DNA of 64,000 bases from Paraphoma chrysanthemicola (taxonomy: Eukaryota; Ascomycota; Dothideomycetes; Pleosporales; Phaeosphaeriaceae): positions 2,170,001-2,234,000 of the forward strand of contig JAGMWG010000001.1 in the NCBI GenBank assembly GCA_020744225.1. Direction: 5' to 3'. Numbering within the stretch: position 1 is the stretch's first letter; each line of letters opens with the position of its first letter. Shown one piece after another: positions 11,153 through 22,174 of this stretch. The notes under the pieces were generated by a model that did not search any database, had not been told where the DNA came from, and was given only the letters and a program-made list of their open reading frames with translations. Position numbers and translations under genes: made by a program.

Positions 11153-12187
11153 TCAGGCCTTGATGCTGCTCCGACCCTTCTTGGCTATTAAGTCCTTGGA
11201 TTCTGATGTCAGCCCGCCTTCCTTCTCCACGGTTCCATCGAAGACTTTGCTCGGTCCGAATGTACTCAACAACCAGATAAGCGTGGCTTTCGTGCCTTTC
11301 CATATGTTCTCTCCCTCTTCCAATCGAGGCTTGTTGCGAAGAACCTCATTGACAACCGACTTTGCAAAAGCATCAGGTTTCATACTATCAGCGAGATGAG
11401 CTTCACCCCTCTTCTTAATACCGGCCTCTGCAGAGGCGTATAAGCTGTTGGGGCCGAAATCAATCGAGCTTGGAGTCAATAGCCCGGTCGCTACTTGGCC
11501 CATGAAGAGTGTCACGACTTTGACACCCAGTGGCTTCAATTCAAGTCGAAGCGCATCGGAGTAAGAGGCAACGGCTGCTTTGGATGCGTTGTATGCTGCA
11601 GAGAACGGGTAAGGCGCGCGAGCAAGGATCGATGCCGTGTTGATGATTGTTGGTGGGTGTTTCGCATCGCCTGCGGCAGCAATGAGAAGAGGTGTGAATG
11701 TCGATATCATCTCAAATACTCCGAAAACATTTGTTTCGAACATGCGTCGAGTAGTAGCCGAGTCGGCCTCGATGGCAGGTGCCTCATACACTGATTTTAA
11801 TTAGTCCGTGATCTGATGGAGAAGTACGCAAAGTAGCAAAACATGCGGAGAAGCCTTACTTAAGCCAGCGTTGTTGAAGAGCATGTCGAGCTTTCCTCCA
11901 GTTCGGCTCGTGATTTCGGCCTTGAGTGCAGCTATACTCTCGGCATTGGTAACATCAAGAACTAGAGTCTCGATGCCCTGGCCTTCAAGTTCTTTGAGAG
12001 AGTTGGTGGATCGAGCAGTTGCAAAGACTCGCATGCCCTGACGAGCGAATTCAAGGGCAAGTGCATGTCCAGCGCCACCCTTGGAGCAACTAATGTCATA
12101 AGGTCAGATCCGATTCGTTGAGTAAAAGCTTTTAAAGTAGAAGATTTACCCTGTGATGAGAATTGAGCGTTTCTGTGATGAAGACAT
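11153..12187 (-). CDS. Short-chain dehydrogenase/reductase, Ayr1-like
   Basis: Three exons, 12187-12150, 12089-11860 and 11790-11153; 301 aa. Introns are 12149-12090 (GTAAAT...TTAG) and 11859-11791 (GTAAGG, GACTAAT branch, CAG). Joining exons 1 and 2 recreates the cofactor loop ITGCSKGGAGHALA (residues about 11-24). Exon 2 ends in the classical NNAG motif. Exon 3 carries the catalytic serine region (NTASILA) and YNASK (the YxxxK Tyr/Lys pair). This is a complete classical SDR. The TGCS-GG-G loop and long C-terminal tail resemble the NADPH-dependent 1-acyldihydroxyacetone-phosphate reductases (Ayr1) that make lysophosphatidate at the ER and lipid droplets, but many filamentous paralogues have other substrates. 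It lies beside two NmrA-like genes on the same strand; co-function is inference only. Confidence 0.88.
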
Positions 12188-13282
12188 GTTTGGAAGACAG
12201 AAGATGTATGCGGATAAGGGAGTATTGGTGAGTTTGGATACACTCAAGTCCGAAGAGGCTCTCTTACCTAGATATACGTTTCTGGTATTGCGACTTTTGC
12301 AAGCTAGCGTTAGAATGTAACGTGATTAGTATGAGGGCTTTAGTAATCGCCCTGGTAGACTAGACGTATACCAAATGTCGGCAATCGGATGAGACCATTG
12401 TAGAGCGTTGTATCAACTGATTACTGAACGGAGAGAGTCTCCAGGCGCTTGTCTCTGAGTTGCACCGACGCCACACCGGCATTTCTACGGTAAATCACCG
12501 AGGGAACCCTAGTGTGCGGACATAACCGTTGCGCAACGCTTGGGCGTCCGTTCTAGCAACGGTTCACACTCGAAATCAGGCATAGGGGCAGATATCTAGA
12601 ATAACGACTACTACGTTCGTGTCGAATTGGCGTCGTATCCTCGCTTCTTGCTTCCAGCTCCGTTCTGCGCTCCGCAATCAGAAATGTTCTACTTTTCTCC
12701 AGCATCGGCACGACAATTTCATCTTCATGTCTCCCAACAAGAGCTTGCTGAATGGCTTCCACTCCTCTAATCCAAACCGGAAATCTACGAGGGACGAATG
12801 GAGGATCGCAGCCGCGGTCACCAAGTAGTTGGCTGTCAGAAGCAAAACAGTATTGGCTTAGCACTTGCGATTGGCGCGCTCAAGATAGACATGTCACATC
12901 CTACCCATAAGACAAGATACCACTTGACAAGATCGATGTGAATTTCGTTGCTCTATTGTCGACAAAGCGAGATGCGATCCTACAGTATTTTTACGGTCGG
13001 CGAGGAAGGGTTTGTTGCGTATCTGACATGTGAACGCCAATTCTGGAGTAATACGTTGGCAATAGGGCATCGTACCATAACAGCGTACTTTTTCTCCAAG
13101 GCTGCACACTCAGGTTCGGGATTGCTACTCGATAAGGTTTGGGCTGTGCTAGGCACCTCGTGCATTTTAGGATTACTCATGGCGAAGTCGATTTTCCAAA
13201 AGCACAGGAATTGAACTAATCAGAGAAAGCTTAGCACGTATTCAAGCTTGATACAGATTAGTCTAGCAATTGGTCTAATGCT
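12188..13282. other. Intergenic, 1.1 kb
   Basis: Promoter side of the SDR gene and 3' side of the RING gene. It holds a 103-codon minus frame (12553-12864) and an 88-codon plus frame (12948-13214), neither with recognisable motifs or splice partners. I call no gene. Confidence 0.5.
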
Positions 13283-14253
13283 TTATTCAGTCTCTTTCAT
13301 GTACTGAACATCTCGGTCCCACTCTTCTACCTTCGTGTACGGGCTTCGAAGGTAAGCATGGAGCTCATGCAAGAACAGCTGACTGTTCTCGCGTCCCAGA
13401 AACTCTGCCAACAGATTTTGAGCGTGCCCGTTGCTGGCCCTCAAATCAACCATCATGATAATAGAGACTACGTAGGCCAGCAAGAATTCTGCATTGCCGC
13501 TGGTGCTTGGGTCACTAGAGGCGGAGCCAGCAGCGTCCATGTGCAGAAAATTGAAGACGCGCAGCTCACGCCGGATCCATGCTCGAGCGCGTGACTGGAG
13601 ATCGGTAGAGTTTGCAATCATCTGAGGGGTGATGTCTCGATAGCCCGAGACTTCGTTGCTGCCAATGTGCAAAGAGAACAGCTTTCGTCGATAGACCTCG
13701 CGACGTTTTCGCAGCGCTGGATCTTCAGCTGGCGGCGAATTTGCACGAAAACTGGTTTGCTGTCTCCTGGGCAGTCCGTAGGGAGCGAACAAAGAGGTAC
13801 GTCCTCCTCCACGCGCACTTGACGCGTTTGTGGGTGGATGACTCCGGACAATGGTGTAGCTTTTGAAGTCCGAGGGAGATCGCCAGTCGTACTGGACCGC
13901 AGAGACCTCTACCTTACCTAGAACTGATGAGTGCGGTGATATATAGTGCCGAAATCAAGCTCACATAGTGGGCAAGTCGAACGTTCTTGCAGCCAGCTGA
14001 CCAGGCATACGAAGTCGAACGTGTAGTGGTTACACGGTACCACTATAGCGCGCTCAGTGACAGTCGACAGACATATCACACATGTGTCTTCAGAGCCGGT
14101 CTTGGCTGAGTCGGATGTTGTGCCCATGCGCTGGCGGTGGTGGTGAAGTGAAGGTTCCGATGATGAGCTCATTCTCGGAAGCGGTGCGGGATTCGCACGG
14201 GCCTCCCAAAAGTCGCGCCTTCTTGCTCGAGACGCGGCACCTCCATCCAACAT
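13283..14253 (-). CDS. RING-finger protein, probable E3 ubiquitin ligase
   Basis: Two exons, 14253-13965 and 13917-13283; 307 aa. The 47-bp intron (13964-13918, GTGAGC...TAG) splits the codon of the last zinc ligand; splicing restores CPLCKVEV. RING residues: C58, C61, C74, H76, D80, C83, C94, C97. The fifth canonical Cys/His position is Asp (FDFVC), a substitution known in some zinc-binding RINGs such as Rbx1 and plausible as a family trait. The C-terminal half has a conserved-looking basic helix block (RKRREVYRRKLFSLHIGSN, ARAWIRRELRVFNFL) like that of fungal Topors-type RING proteins. It presumably transfers ubiquitin to unknown targets. The start is the first ATG in frame; an upstream TTG is not used. 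It shares a 115-175 bp divergent promoter with the next gene. Confidence 0.85.
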
Positions 14254-14368
14254 TCTCACTTCGCGCAAATCAACCCTGACTTAGGCGCGACTGCTTCCGT
14301 AGAATCGCTCGCGCCGCGCAACAGCGTGCTTGACGCCTTAGTCATCGTGCAAGACTCCCTGGCGGTGG
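14254..14368. promoter_or_regulatory. Short divergent promoter, RING gene / HAD-RGG gene
   Basis: The 115-175 bp between the two start codons must serve both genes. It is GC-rich (GCGCGA, CTCGCGCCGCGC) without a TATA box. Co-regulation is inference. Confidence 0.45.
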
Positions 14369-14428
14369 ATGCTGCTCGCAGCTACGAAACGCTTCTGTTC
14401 ACCTTCAGCCCGACGCTCACTACCCACC

Positions 14429-16105
14429 ATGTTAGCCACATCAACCCGGCCCCATGTAGCAGGGCCAAACGGGAGGGCGACTTACCACACAGTCACTGCT
14501 CTTAAGAGGTGGTCCTGCGACGATAAGGAACTCCCTCCGGTATCCGACATCAAGGCTATCCACGTCTTCGACTTTGACAATACCCGTATGTACTATGTCA
14601 TGAGAAGCTGCGCGCAATGCGATTAACACGGCCCAGTATTCGCGAGCCCCCTGCCCAATAAGCAGATATGGAACAGCGCCACACTAGGCCAGCTGGGCTC
14701 ACCAGACATGTTTGTCAACGGAGGCTGGTGGCACGACGCGAACATCCTCTCGGCAACGGGCGAGGGCATCGATAAGGAGGAGAAGCGCGCCTGGGAAGGT
14801 TGGTGGAACGAGCACATTGTCAGCCTCGTTGAGCTGTCAATGGAGCAGAAGGACGCCATCAGCGTGCTGCTGACCGGCCGCGGCGAGTCCAACTTCTCCG
14901 ACCTCATTAAGCGAATCGCGCGGAGCAAGAAGCTCAACTTCGACATGGTCTGCCTGAAACCAGCGACTGGGCCTGCGGGACAGCGCTTCAAGAACACAAT
15001 GGATTTTAAGCAAGAGCTGCTAAAAGACATTGTCTACACGTACAAGGATGCCGAAGAGATTCGAATATATGAGGATCGTGTCAAGCACACAAAGGGCTTC
15101 CGCGACTTCTTCTTTGAATTCAACAGGGATCTGATGGCTGGGAAGACTCAGCCCTCAAGGAAGCCCATCATCGCCGAGGTCATTCAGGTCGCTGAGAATG
15201 CGACGCAACTGGACCCAGTAGCGGAGATTGCAGAGATCCAGAAGTTGATCAATGCCCACAACATACAGATCAAGGCAGGCAATGCGCCGCCAGGCACAAT
15301 ACCTTATCAGATAAAGAAGACCGTCTTCTATACCGGCTACATGATCCCGGCCAACATGACGGAGAGGCTGTCGTCGCTCGTCAACCTCCCCGCAAATGCA
15401 CCAAAAGACGACATTCGATACCTCGCGAACAGCATCCTGATTACACCCAAACCTTGTCCAAAGAGCATCCTAGACAAAGTAGGTGGCATCGGAGCCAAGG
15501 TCAAGTGGAAGGTGACCGGCGTGTCTTGCTTCGAAAACAAGCTCTGGGCGGCACGCGTCGAACCAGTCCCCAAATCCACAAAATTCTACTCCGAGAACCC
15601 CATCCCCACTGTTGTACTCGCGATTCGCAAGAACGGTCGTCCAGCGGATGCAGCGCGCATCGTCAATTGGCATCCTGTCCCAGAAAGCCAGGCTTTCGAG
15701 TTCGATAGCGTCGTAGGCGAGAAGCAAATGCTGCGCATCGAGGAGGAACAGGCCGGCGAGAGCGAGTACGAGAGCTACTTCCCTAATAAGTCGAACCGCA
15801 AGGAGCGCCGCTCACACGATCCGAATGATCGTCACGGCGGTGCGCATCACGGCAACGGACGCGGTAGAGACGATCATCGGCAAAATGCGTACCGTGGCGG
15901 CAATCGCGATCGTGGCCGAGGCGGCAATAGAAATCCCTCGTATGGTACGCGTGGCGGCCAGCGTGGCGGATATCGTGGCGATCGCGGTGGAGGTAACCGC
16001 GGTCGTGGTCGCGGTGGTGGAGGAAATGGACCTTCGCAGTATCGCAGCCTTGACGATCCTAACAATGGTCAGTCGAGCCATGATGGTCCGGACGCTTTCT
16101 ATTAG
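14429..16105 (+). CDS. HAD-superfamily 'Swiss army knife' RNA-repair-like protein with RGG tail
   Basis: Two exons, 14429-14585 and 14637-16105; 541 aa (an in-frame ATG at 14369 would add 20 residues). The intron 14586-14636 (GTATGT...CAG) interrupts the first HAD motif; splicing gives HVFDFDNTLFASPLPN, i.e. the DxD nucleophile motif of HAD phosphatases. Downstream GGWWHD, SVLLTGRGES (HAD motif II-like Thr/Ser) and IYEDR (acidic motif) fit the HAD domain found in Swiss Army Knife RNA-repair proteins. The last about 110 residues (15820-16060) are Gly/Arg-rich with RGG, GGYRG and NRGRGRGG repeats typical of RNA-binding tails. Likely role: a phosphatase-type enzyme acting on RNA ends or an RNP component; the substrate is inferred, not shown. 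Confidence 0.86.
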
Positions 16106-16903
16106 TGTGCGTTGGTCCTATCAGCTCTCGCTTGAGGTGCGAATGTTATCGCAGTTCGTCGTCTTATTTCTTCGAGCATCATGGTCATGGGAAGCTCAAA
16201 GCGCATGATCTTCCCCGTCTTGTACTATACGGCGTACTTTCCAGTAGCATGTTACACGCAATGAGATACCCAGAGTTCCTTTGACATATCATGCGTCCGT
16301 TTCAGCTCTCATCGCTTGCTGTGAAAACTTCCACGACGAATCTCGCGCGGTGGTGACCGTGCATCGTAGATGTGATCCGTCTGCTGACCATGATTCATGT
16401 TGTGAAAAGCGAAGGGCTCAGCAGTAGACGAATTGGTAAGGATAACCTGCCACCAACGCGATCTCGAAGATGGCTCTGGTGGCCTGCAAAAGATCGTCAT
16501 TGACGGCCGACATGATAAGGCTGCAGCCTCGCTGAGTGTCGTGAGCAACTACTGATACAGACTGCTTTCAAAACATGTTGCAATATGCATGAAAAGAGGC
16601 CATTAACCAGCGATTGTGACTTAGTGGACTTGTCGCAAAAGAAGCAGTACATGTGGTGGAGTGCAGAAGCGATGGTATTGGAAGAGTGATATTAACACCC
16701 GTGAACTTAGTCTATCACGTCAACATTGCAGCAGGTATACTCTTCTGACTTGGAAGGTACGACGGAGAATGCGCACATCATATGTGTGTCGCGTAGAACA
16801 TCTATTACACCAAAGCTCTGCATAATTAGAGCGTTGCGCTCAACAGCAGTATCGGCTCGAACCTTATCATTTCGCATTAGAATCGTCAAAAGTCAATACC
16901 TCG
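16106..16903. other. Intergenic, 798 bp, between convergent genes
   Basis: 3' regions of the HAD-RGG gene and the Zn(II)2Cys6 gene. Nothing supportable inside. Confidence 0.55.
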
Positions 16904-19773
16904 TTATATTGAAGCTCCTGGCCACTGCAGATCTTGGGGCGAAAACTGCGGGAAGGTGTAAGGAGGAATAATCATGCCAGCCCCCATTTCCGAGCCACTG
17001 AACACTTGCTCAATGTCATTCTACTGATGTCAGCAATATCTAGTTGTGTCGCAAGAGGTACTCACCCAGTCGATTTCGTTCATTGCATCCATTGGACTAC
17101 TATTTGTCCTCGCCGACGTTCCACCGGCGTGTATGGCAGCTCCAGGATCATTTCCATCACCAACGGGGTATTGGTTCGCAGCCGGCGGCGGCTTCGCCGT
17201 GTTGATGGTCTGCAAATAATCATTGATACCGTACAAGCTGGAATTGTCAAAGGTCTGCTGCAAATTTGGTACCGATGATAAATCAATCGTTCCCCAGTCC
17301 GTATTGGGCACTGCTCCAGGGAAGGATATGGTCTGTGTTTGCTGTGCTTGCTTATGATAATCACTGGCTTGTGGAGCTGGCGATCCTTGCTGGACTGGAG
17401 GGCTGGTGCCCGTTTCTGTCTCTGGAAGACCAGAATTACTGCTGGACGAATGGAGACTCGCACTACGTTGTCTATCATCCTCTTGTCTGGCCTGAAACCC
17501 TGGCGTGTGTTTTCGTGGCCCTGCGTGTGGCATGTTGGTCGGAGCTCTCAGTCTCTTCATGTTGGCGTATATTTCAGCTTTAGTGCTAAGATCTTGGAGT
17601 AGGAATCTTGTCTTTTCAGTGGTGGACCAAGACGAAGGAATCCCAAATGCAAATTCGAGGCATTTCCAGACTCGCGCTTCGACTTCCGGGGGGTTGCGAC
17701 TGGTATAGAGCTCATTCAGAAGTAGTAGAGCCGAGTGGTACTGGTGTAGGGCTCCGATGTACCAGGACCAAGTTGACAAAGCGGGCGTCTGCTCAATGAC
17801 CATCGAGTGCTCGATCATTGTGGTTGCAGAACTCATGACCACTTGTCGCAAGCGAGCTGGCATCTTGAGCCGATCGGAGCTTATATACTTCTGCAGGAGC
17901 ATTATAATGAGTCGGTCAGATAAGATGCCGTAGATCTCGGATGCTAGTACATGAAGTGGTTCTCTTTTGCTCAACATGGGCAGATAGGTCTTTTCCATCG
18001 CGGCTTTGAAAGACTGAACGCGTGACAGTAAGGAAATGAGCGTCACTTTACGCTCTCCGTCTGCTCGTCTCTGTTCCACTTTTGGTCTCTCAAACCAGAG
18101 GAAGCGATGCATCTCATAGCACTCAAATCGCATCCGTGTGATCGTCATGCCGGTGAAATGAGGCCTGTCTTTCGTAGTGTTGATGCCTGTTTCGCCACGC
18201 TGAGCGCGATCAAGTTCGCTGTCGTCAATATTCAAGGGAAACTTTGTGTCGTAATCATCATGGCGAATTTGCGGCCGTGGACCAGTAGCCTCGCAGGTAC
18301 GAAGGTCAAGGAAGCAGATTTGATACCATATTAGACGGCGAACTTGGATCTCAACCGGAGAAGTACTATAAGTGGTTGGATCTCGGTGAAGCCCCATGCA
18401 CTCGGCGAGGCGGATAGCCGTCCCAGTCAACGCCGAATGGGCGCGGGAAACCTCATTGCGACAAAGCGGAATCTGGCATGATCACGATTAGCTGCGTCGA
18501 GGTGACAAAATGTTACGCTGTGGTGCAAAGGCTGCTGAGTTGGACCGATACACCTAGGAGAAACAGAAGGCAACTTACAAGATACATCACAAAGGCTTGT
18601 AGTGTCTCCAATTTAGTTGCACGGAGGAAATGCGCTCGAGCCAGAGCTGATTCCGTCCCTTGACGAAAGTTGTCGACCAGACTCTGCTTGTCAACTCCAT
18701 AGTCAGTGAACATCTTTTGCTCATGCATTGCGACTGCTGAACTTAGCAACGCGGCGAAAAGAAGAGCTTGAAATGAGGCGCGCGATTGTTGCCCTATGTT
18801 GATGTCCGCCCAGAAACGTTCGTAGTGTATTTCAAAGGTCTGACGATGTACGACCTGGGCAATAAGGTGTACTGCTTCCCAATAGTGCGCAATCAGTCTG
18901 TCCACAAGTGGTTTTGATGGAAGATATGCCATGAGTGAGGTTTTGTCGATGCCGGGAGCAAAATAGAATCCGGACGCCGGCGCTACATAGTCTTTGCTAG
19001 GTGCCAGCCAATCTTGTGGGCGCTGCACCGTTGATGCATTCAAAATTTCCTGCTCGGTGCACGGAGGAAGCTCCTTGAGGGCTTGAGCTAGCTACCAACG
19101 TTTACGTTAAGTTTGTCAAATTTAGAGTTTGCGGCACGCTCACCTCCTCCGAGAATCTGGGGCGAACGAGGCCCCCAATTCTCTCCGTTACCCTTACTCT
19201 ACCCATGGCAATGCCTAAGTCGACGACGTCATCGTCATCGTTGGCATAGTCTTCGAAATATGCAGCATCTTCTGTTGCGAAACGTGACGGAGCCAGGTCT
19301 CTGGTGTCTTCGTCTTCCTCTTGATCGCTATAGCTTCGCTCTTGGCCTGGTAATTTGCTAGGGCGGCGGGGCTCAGAGCCATCCCCAGACCTGGAGCGAT
19401 TGACACGGGCGACATCATCCTCCAGACTCCTTTCCAACATACCCATCTTCTCCTTCACCTCAGCCAATTTTCTCTGAGCATCGGAATCGAGACCAGAGGC
19501 AATAAATACGCATTGTCGAGCATTTTTTGTGCAATTGAGGCATGGCGAGCCTTTGTCGCATTTCAATTTCCGACTATTAGAAGGCAAGTATGCGATTAGC
19601 TAGCAGCTCATATAACGTCGAACTGAAACTTACCGCCGACACTCAAGACACGATGTGATCTGGCGGTTACGTCGGCGCACACGTGACGTGGCCGGTTGGG
19701 TGGGATCTTTTGCCGAGCTCGTATCAGAAGCGCGAGCGCCATCGTGTGGGACCGTCCTCCCTGGAAGCGACAT
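16904..19773 (-). CDS. Zn(II)2Cys6 fungal transcription factor
   Basis: Five exons, 19773-19634, 19573-19144, 19091-18579, 18472-17066 and 17020-16904; 868 aa, all joins in phase. Exon 1 plus 2 rebuild the binuclear cluster with C42, C45, C52, C58, C61, C68 (CX2CX6CX5CX2CX6C), preceded by a basic RVRRRNRQ segment. A heptad-like stretch follows (LAEVKEKMGMLERSL, dimerisation coiled coil). Residues about 230-560 form the fungal-specific middle homology region (HYWEAVHLIAQVVHRQTF, RLAECMGLHRDP, RRLIWYQICFLDLR). The C-terminus is Gln/Ser/Pro-rich and ends in an acidic-aromatic patch, a likely activation region. The last 117-bp exon is only found by splicing 17065-17021; otherwise the protein stops at 17030. 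Targets are unknown; its nearness to the oxidoreductases is suggestive only. Confidence 0.92.
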
Positions 19774-22174
19774 GCTCAATAGGAGCAAGGGTTCGTATGT
19801 CCTTGGACAGGTGGCCTACAGGTGCTTGGACAGTGGCCCACGGGTGCCTGCAGATGCCTTACGGACGTAACTTATGCAAGCTCGAGCAGATCTGTCGAAT
19901 CATCAGTCGTGAATCATTGTACAAAGAGCTAGTGATCCCCTCACTCCCGATAGTGTCCGAGGTATACTTGAAATATATATCTGCACTTCACGTGGGGGTT
20001 GGTGTGTAGGCTCGATATAGCCGTGAAGGCCTACAAATGAGGCGGTTCTGGACGTACTTGGGCCTCGTCCGCTTGTTGCAACCACGAGATTCCCTTGGTA
20101 ATTGACACAATGTGAATTACGGTAGTCGTGTTCCCAGCCTACAACCACGCATGATCGGCAGTATACCGCAACGAGAGATACTGGTGCTACTAGAAGGTGA
20201 AGCGGTGACGAAACGTAAGCTAGGTGTTGTCGGCGCTAAATAATCAACTCACTTGGCGCACGCTTGCACCTGCCGTTGGCGTAACTTGGGTCAAGTCCTT
20301 GTCTGCATCCACACAACTTCTACTTCTACTGTTGCTGAGTTCATCACCTTCCCTTTGAACCTGACTTCCTAATGAGAGTACTTGACGCCTTCCATTATAT
20401 GGAAAAAGTGATGCACGCTTTAGCACATAACACTTTCACAACTACCTGCAATAATGCAAGCGACCACTGCCGTTTAGAAATGCGACATCAGGTGTGGAAA
20501 GAGAAGCACGGCTTACACAATTCGATTGAAATGGGCGCCCACTTCGCCTACCACAGAATGCCTCACCACAGTCCTCGACTTCGAGATTAGGACCAGATCA
20601 TCGCTGCATTGCATTTCAAGGTCGAAGTCGTTGTGTCCACATAATCCAAATAGAATGGATTGTCGACCGCATCACGAGTGTGGCCAAAACGTACTAGTAG
20701 GTGATCCAGGTGAGGATATGTGCTGGCTGCAACAAGCCCCAGATTGGGGTTCTCACATCTACCGCGGCAATAACCACTCTGTCGAGGCATGGAAAACCTC
20801 CATGAGCACCTAGCTCAGCAGGGTTAAATTCTACCTCAAGAAGTAACATGGCGATACGGATCCGGTGGAGAAGATACTGTTGACGCTCCAAGACGACCGC
20901 TCGACCCTCAATATTGCGAGCATCCACCGAGTCCACAAGTTCTTCTCTGAATGGATATGGTCGAATGAAACTCAAACCCAGCGCAAAACTGGAAGGTCTG
21001 CAGATAATACTTCGTTCATGTGGATTTACAGGCGCTGAACAATTGCCTCGCATGGTTTCATCACACGCGTCAATGTGATGACCCATTCGCAATCAGCGCA
21101 AAGTATAAGGATTACAAAGAGCCTGCATTCGTCCGAAAGAGTCGCGTAAAAGAGAAAGTCCACCTCACACCTCAGCTCGAAGAAGTTGTGAGAGAGCTGT
21201 AATCGGAATTGGCGGATTGAAGGACGACGAGTATGACAGGAGCTTTGTTCTCGTCAAGATGGAGTTGTCATGTGTTTGCCAGCTTTTTATACGAGAGCTT
21301 TAAGGTCTGATTGTCGTGCGGAGTTGTTCCTCAAGACGATACTGATTCCAACGATAGTCACATTCGAAGAGCCTGACCAACGGACTCGTATCAATGGATT
21401 GCGTAGACTAACATCGGTTCGATTTGAAACTGGCAGAACATTCGGTCGTGTAATTCTGCTCTTTACCGTGGTGTTGCACATTGACACTCTTGAAAGTACT
21501 CGCTCTCTCTGTAAAACTATTGCAAAATCTGCGCAGGAATGAAAACCTCCACTCTACCAGATTAAGTCTAAGACGAATGTCCTACAAAGCCCAGCATAAT
21601 CAAAAGCTCGCACAACCGACCGTATTCTACCTTGAGAGATAATCAAGGCTTACTTGCGAGGTCGTCTTAAGTAAGGCGCATTGTCTTGTTGCTGCAAGAT
21701 TATCATGTCCATGCGACGATGATGCGTGTGTTCAGTACGTTTGCTTGGATGCCTGTATTGCTAGAGGATCCGCTGCTCTATAGTGTCTTCACAAGAGTCA
21801 TGGACTGCGGGTGGACGAAACAGTTTAGCGCAGAACATGAGCGTTAGTTTCATGCGATACGTCTTGTTCGCAGGATGTGGTGAAGACGCCTACTCACCAA
21901 TAGTCGCGATGCTGGAGACGCGTCGCGAAACGCCAGATCACGGGTGTGGCACTTAACTTACGCGACTCGCGACACCCTGGGGAGCTAAGATTGTTGCCGC
22001 CCGTCGACAACCCGCACGTCCCTCACCGCTTCCAAATAAACACGCCTCGCTGCTGCTGGTATTCCCTCTATCCACCCACCGCTACAAGACCAACACTCTC
22101 GACCGCCTTGAAGCCATTTCTGGTTCGCATACAGTCCCCCCACCACTAGTACCCACATCACAACAGTCTTCAAG
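19774..22174. other. 2.4-kb stretch without a confident gene
   Basis: Contains the promoter of the Zn(II)2Cys6 gene at one end and of ASF1 at the other. In between are several 60-130-codon frames: minus 20694-21092 (text such as LLLEVEFNPAELGAHGGF), an overlapping minus frame 20587-20790, and plus 21020-21202. Some look protein-like but overlap each other on opposite strands and have no recognised domain. They may be a decayed gene or chance. Confidence 0.4.
21918..21930 (+). promoter_or_regulatory. MCB/SCB-like composite site upstream of ASF1
   Basis: ACGCGTCGCGAAA joins a perfect MluI cell-cycle box (ACGCGT) to a CGCGAAA element resembling SBF/E2F-type sites, about 245 bp before the ASF1 start. 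MBF/SBF drive G1/S genes in yeasts. Function here is inference. Confidence 0.4.
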
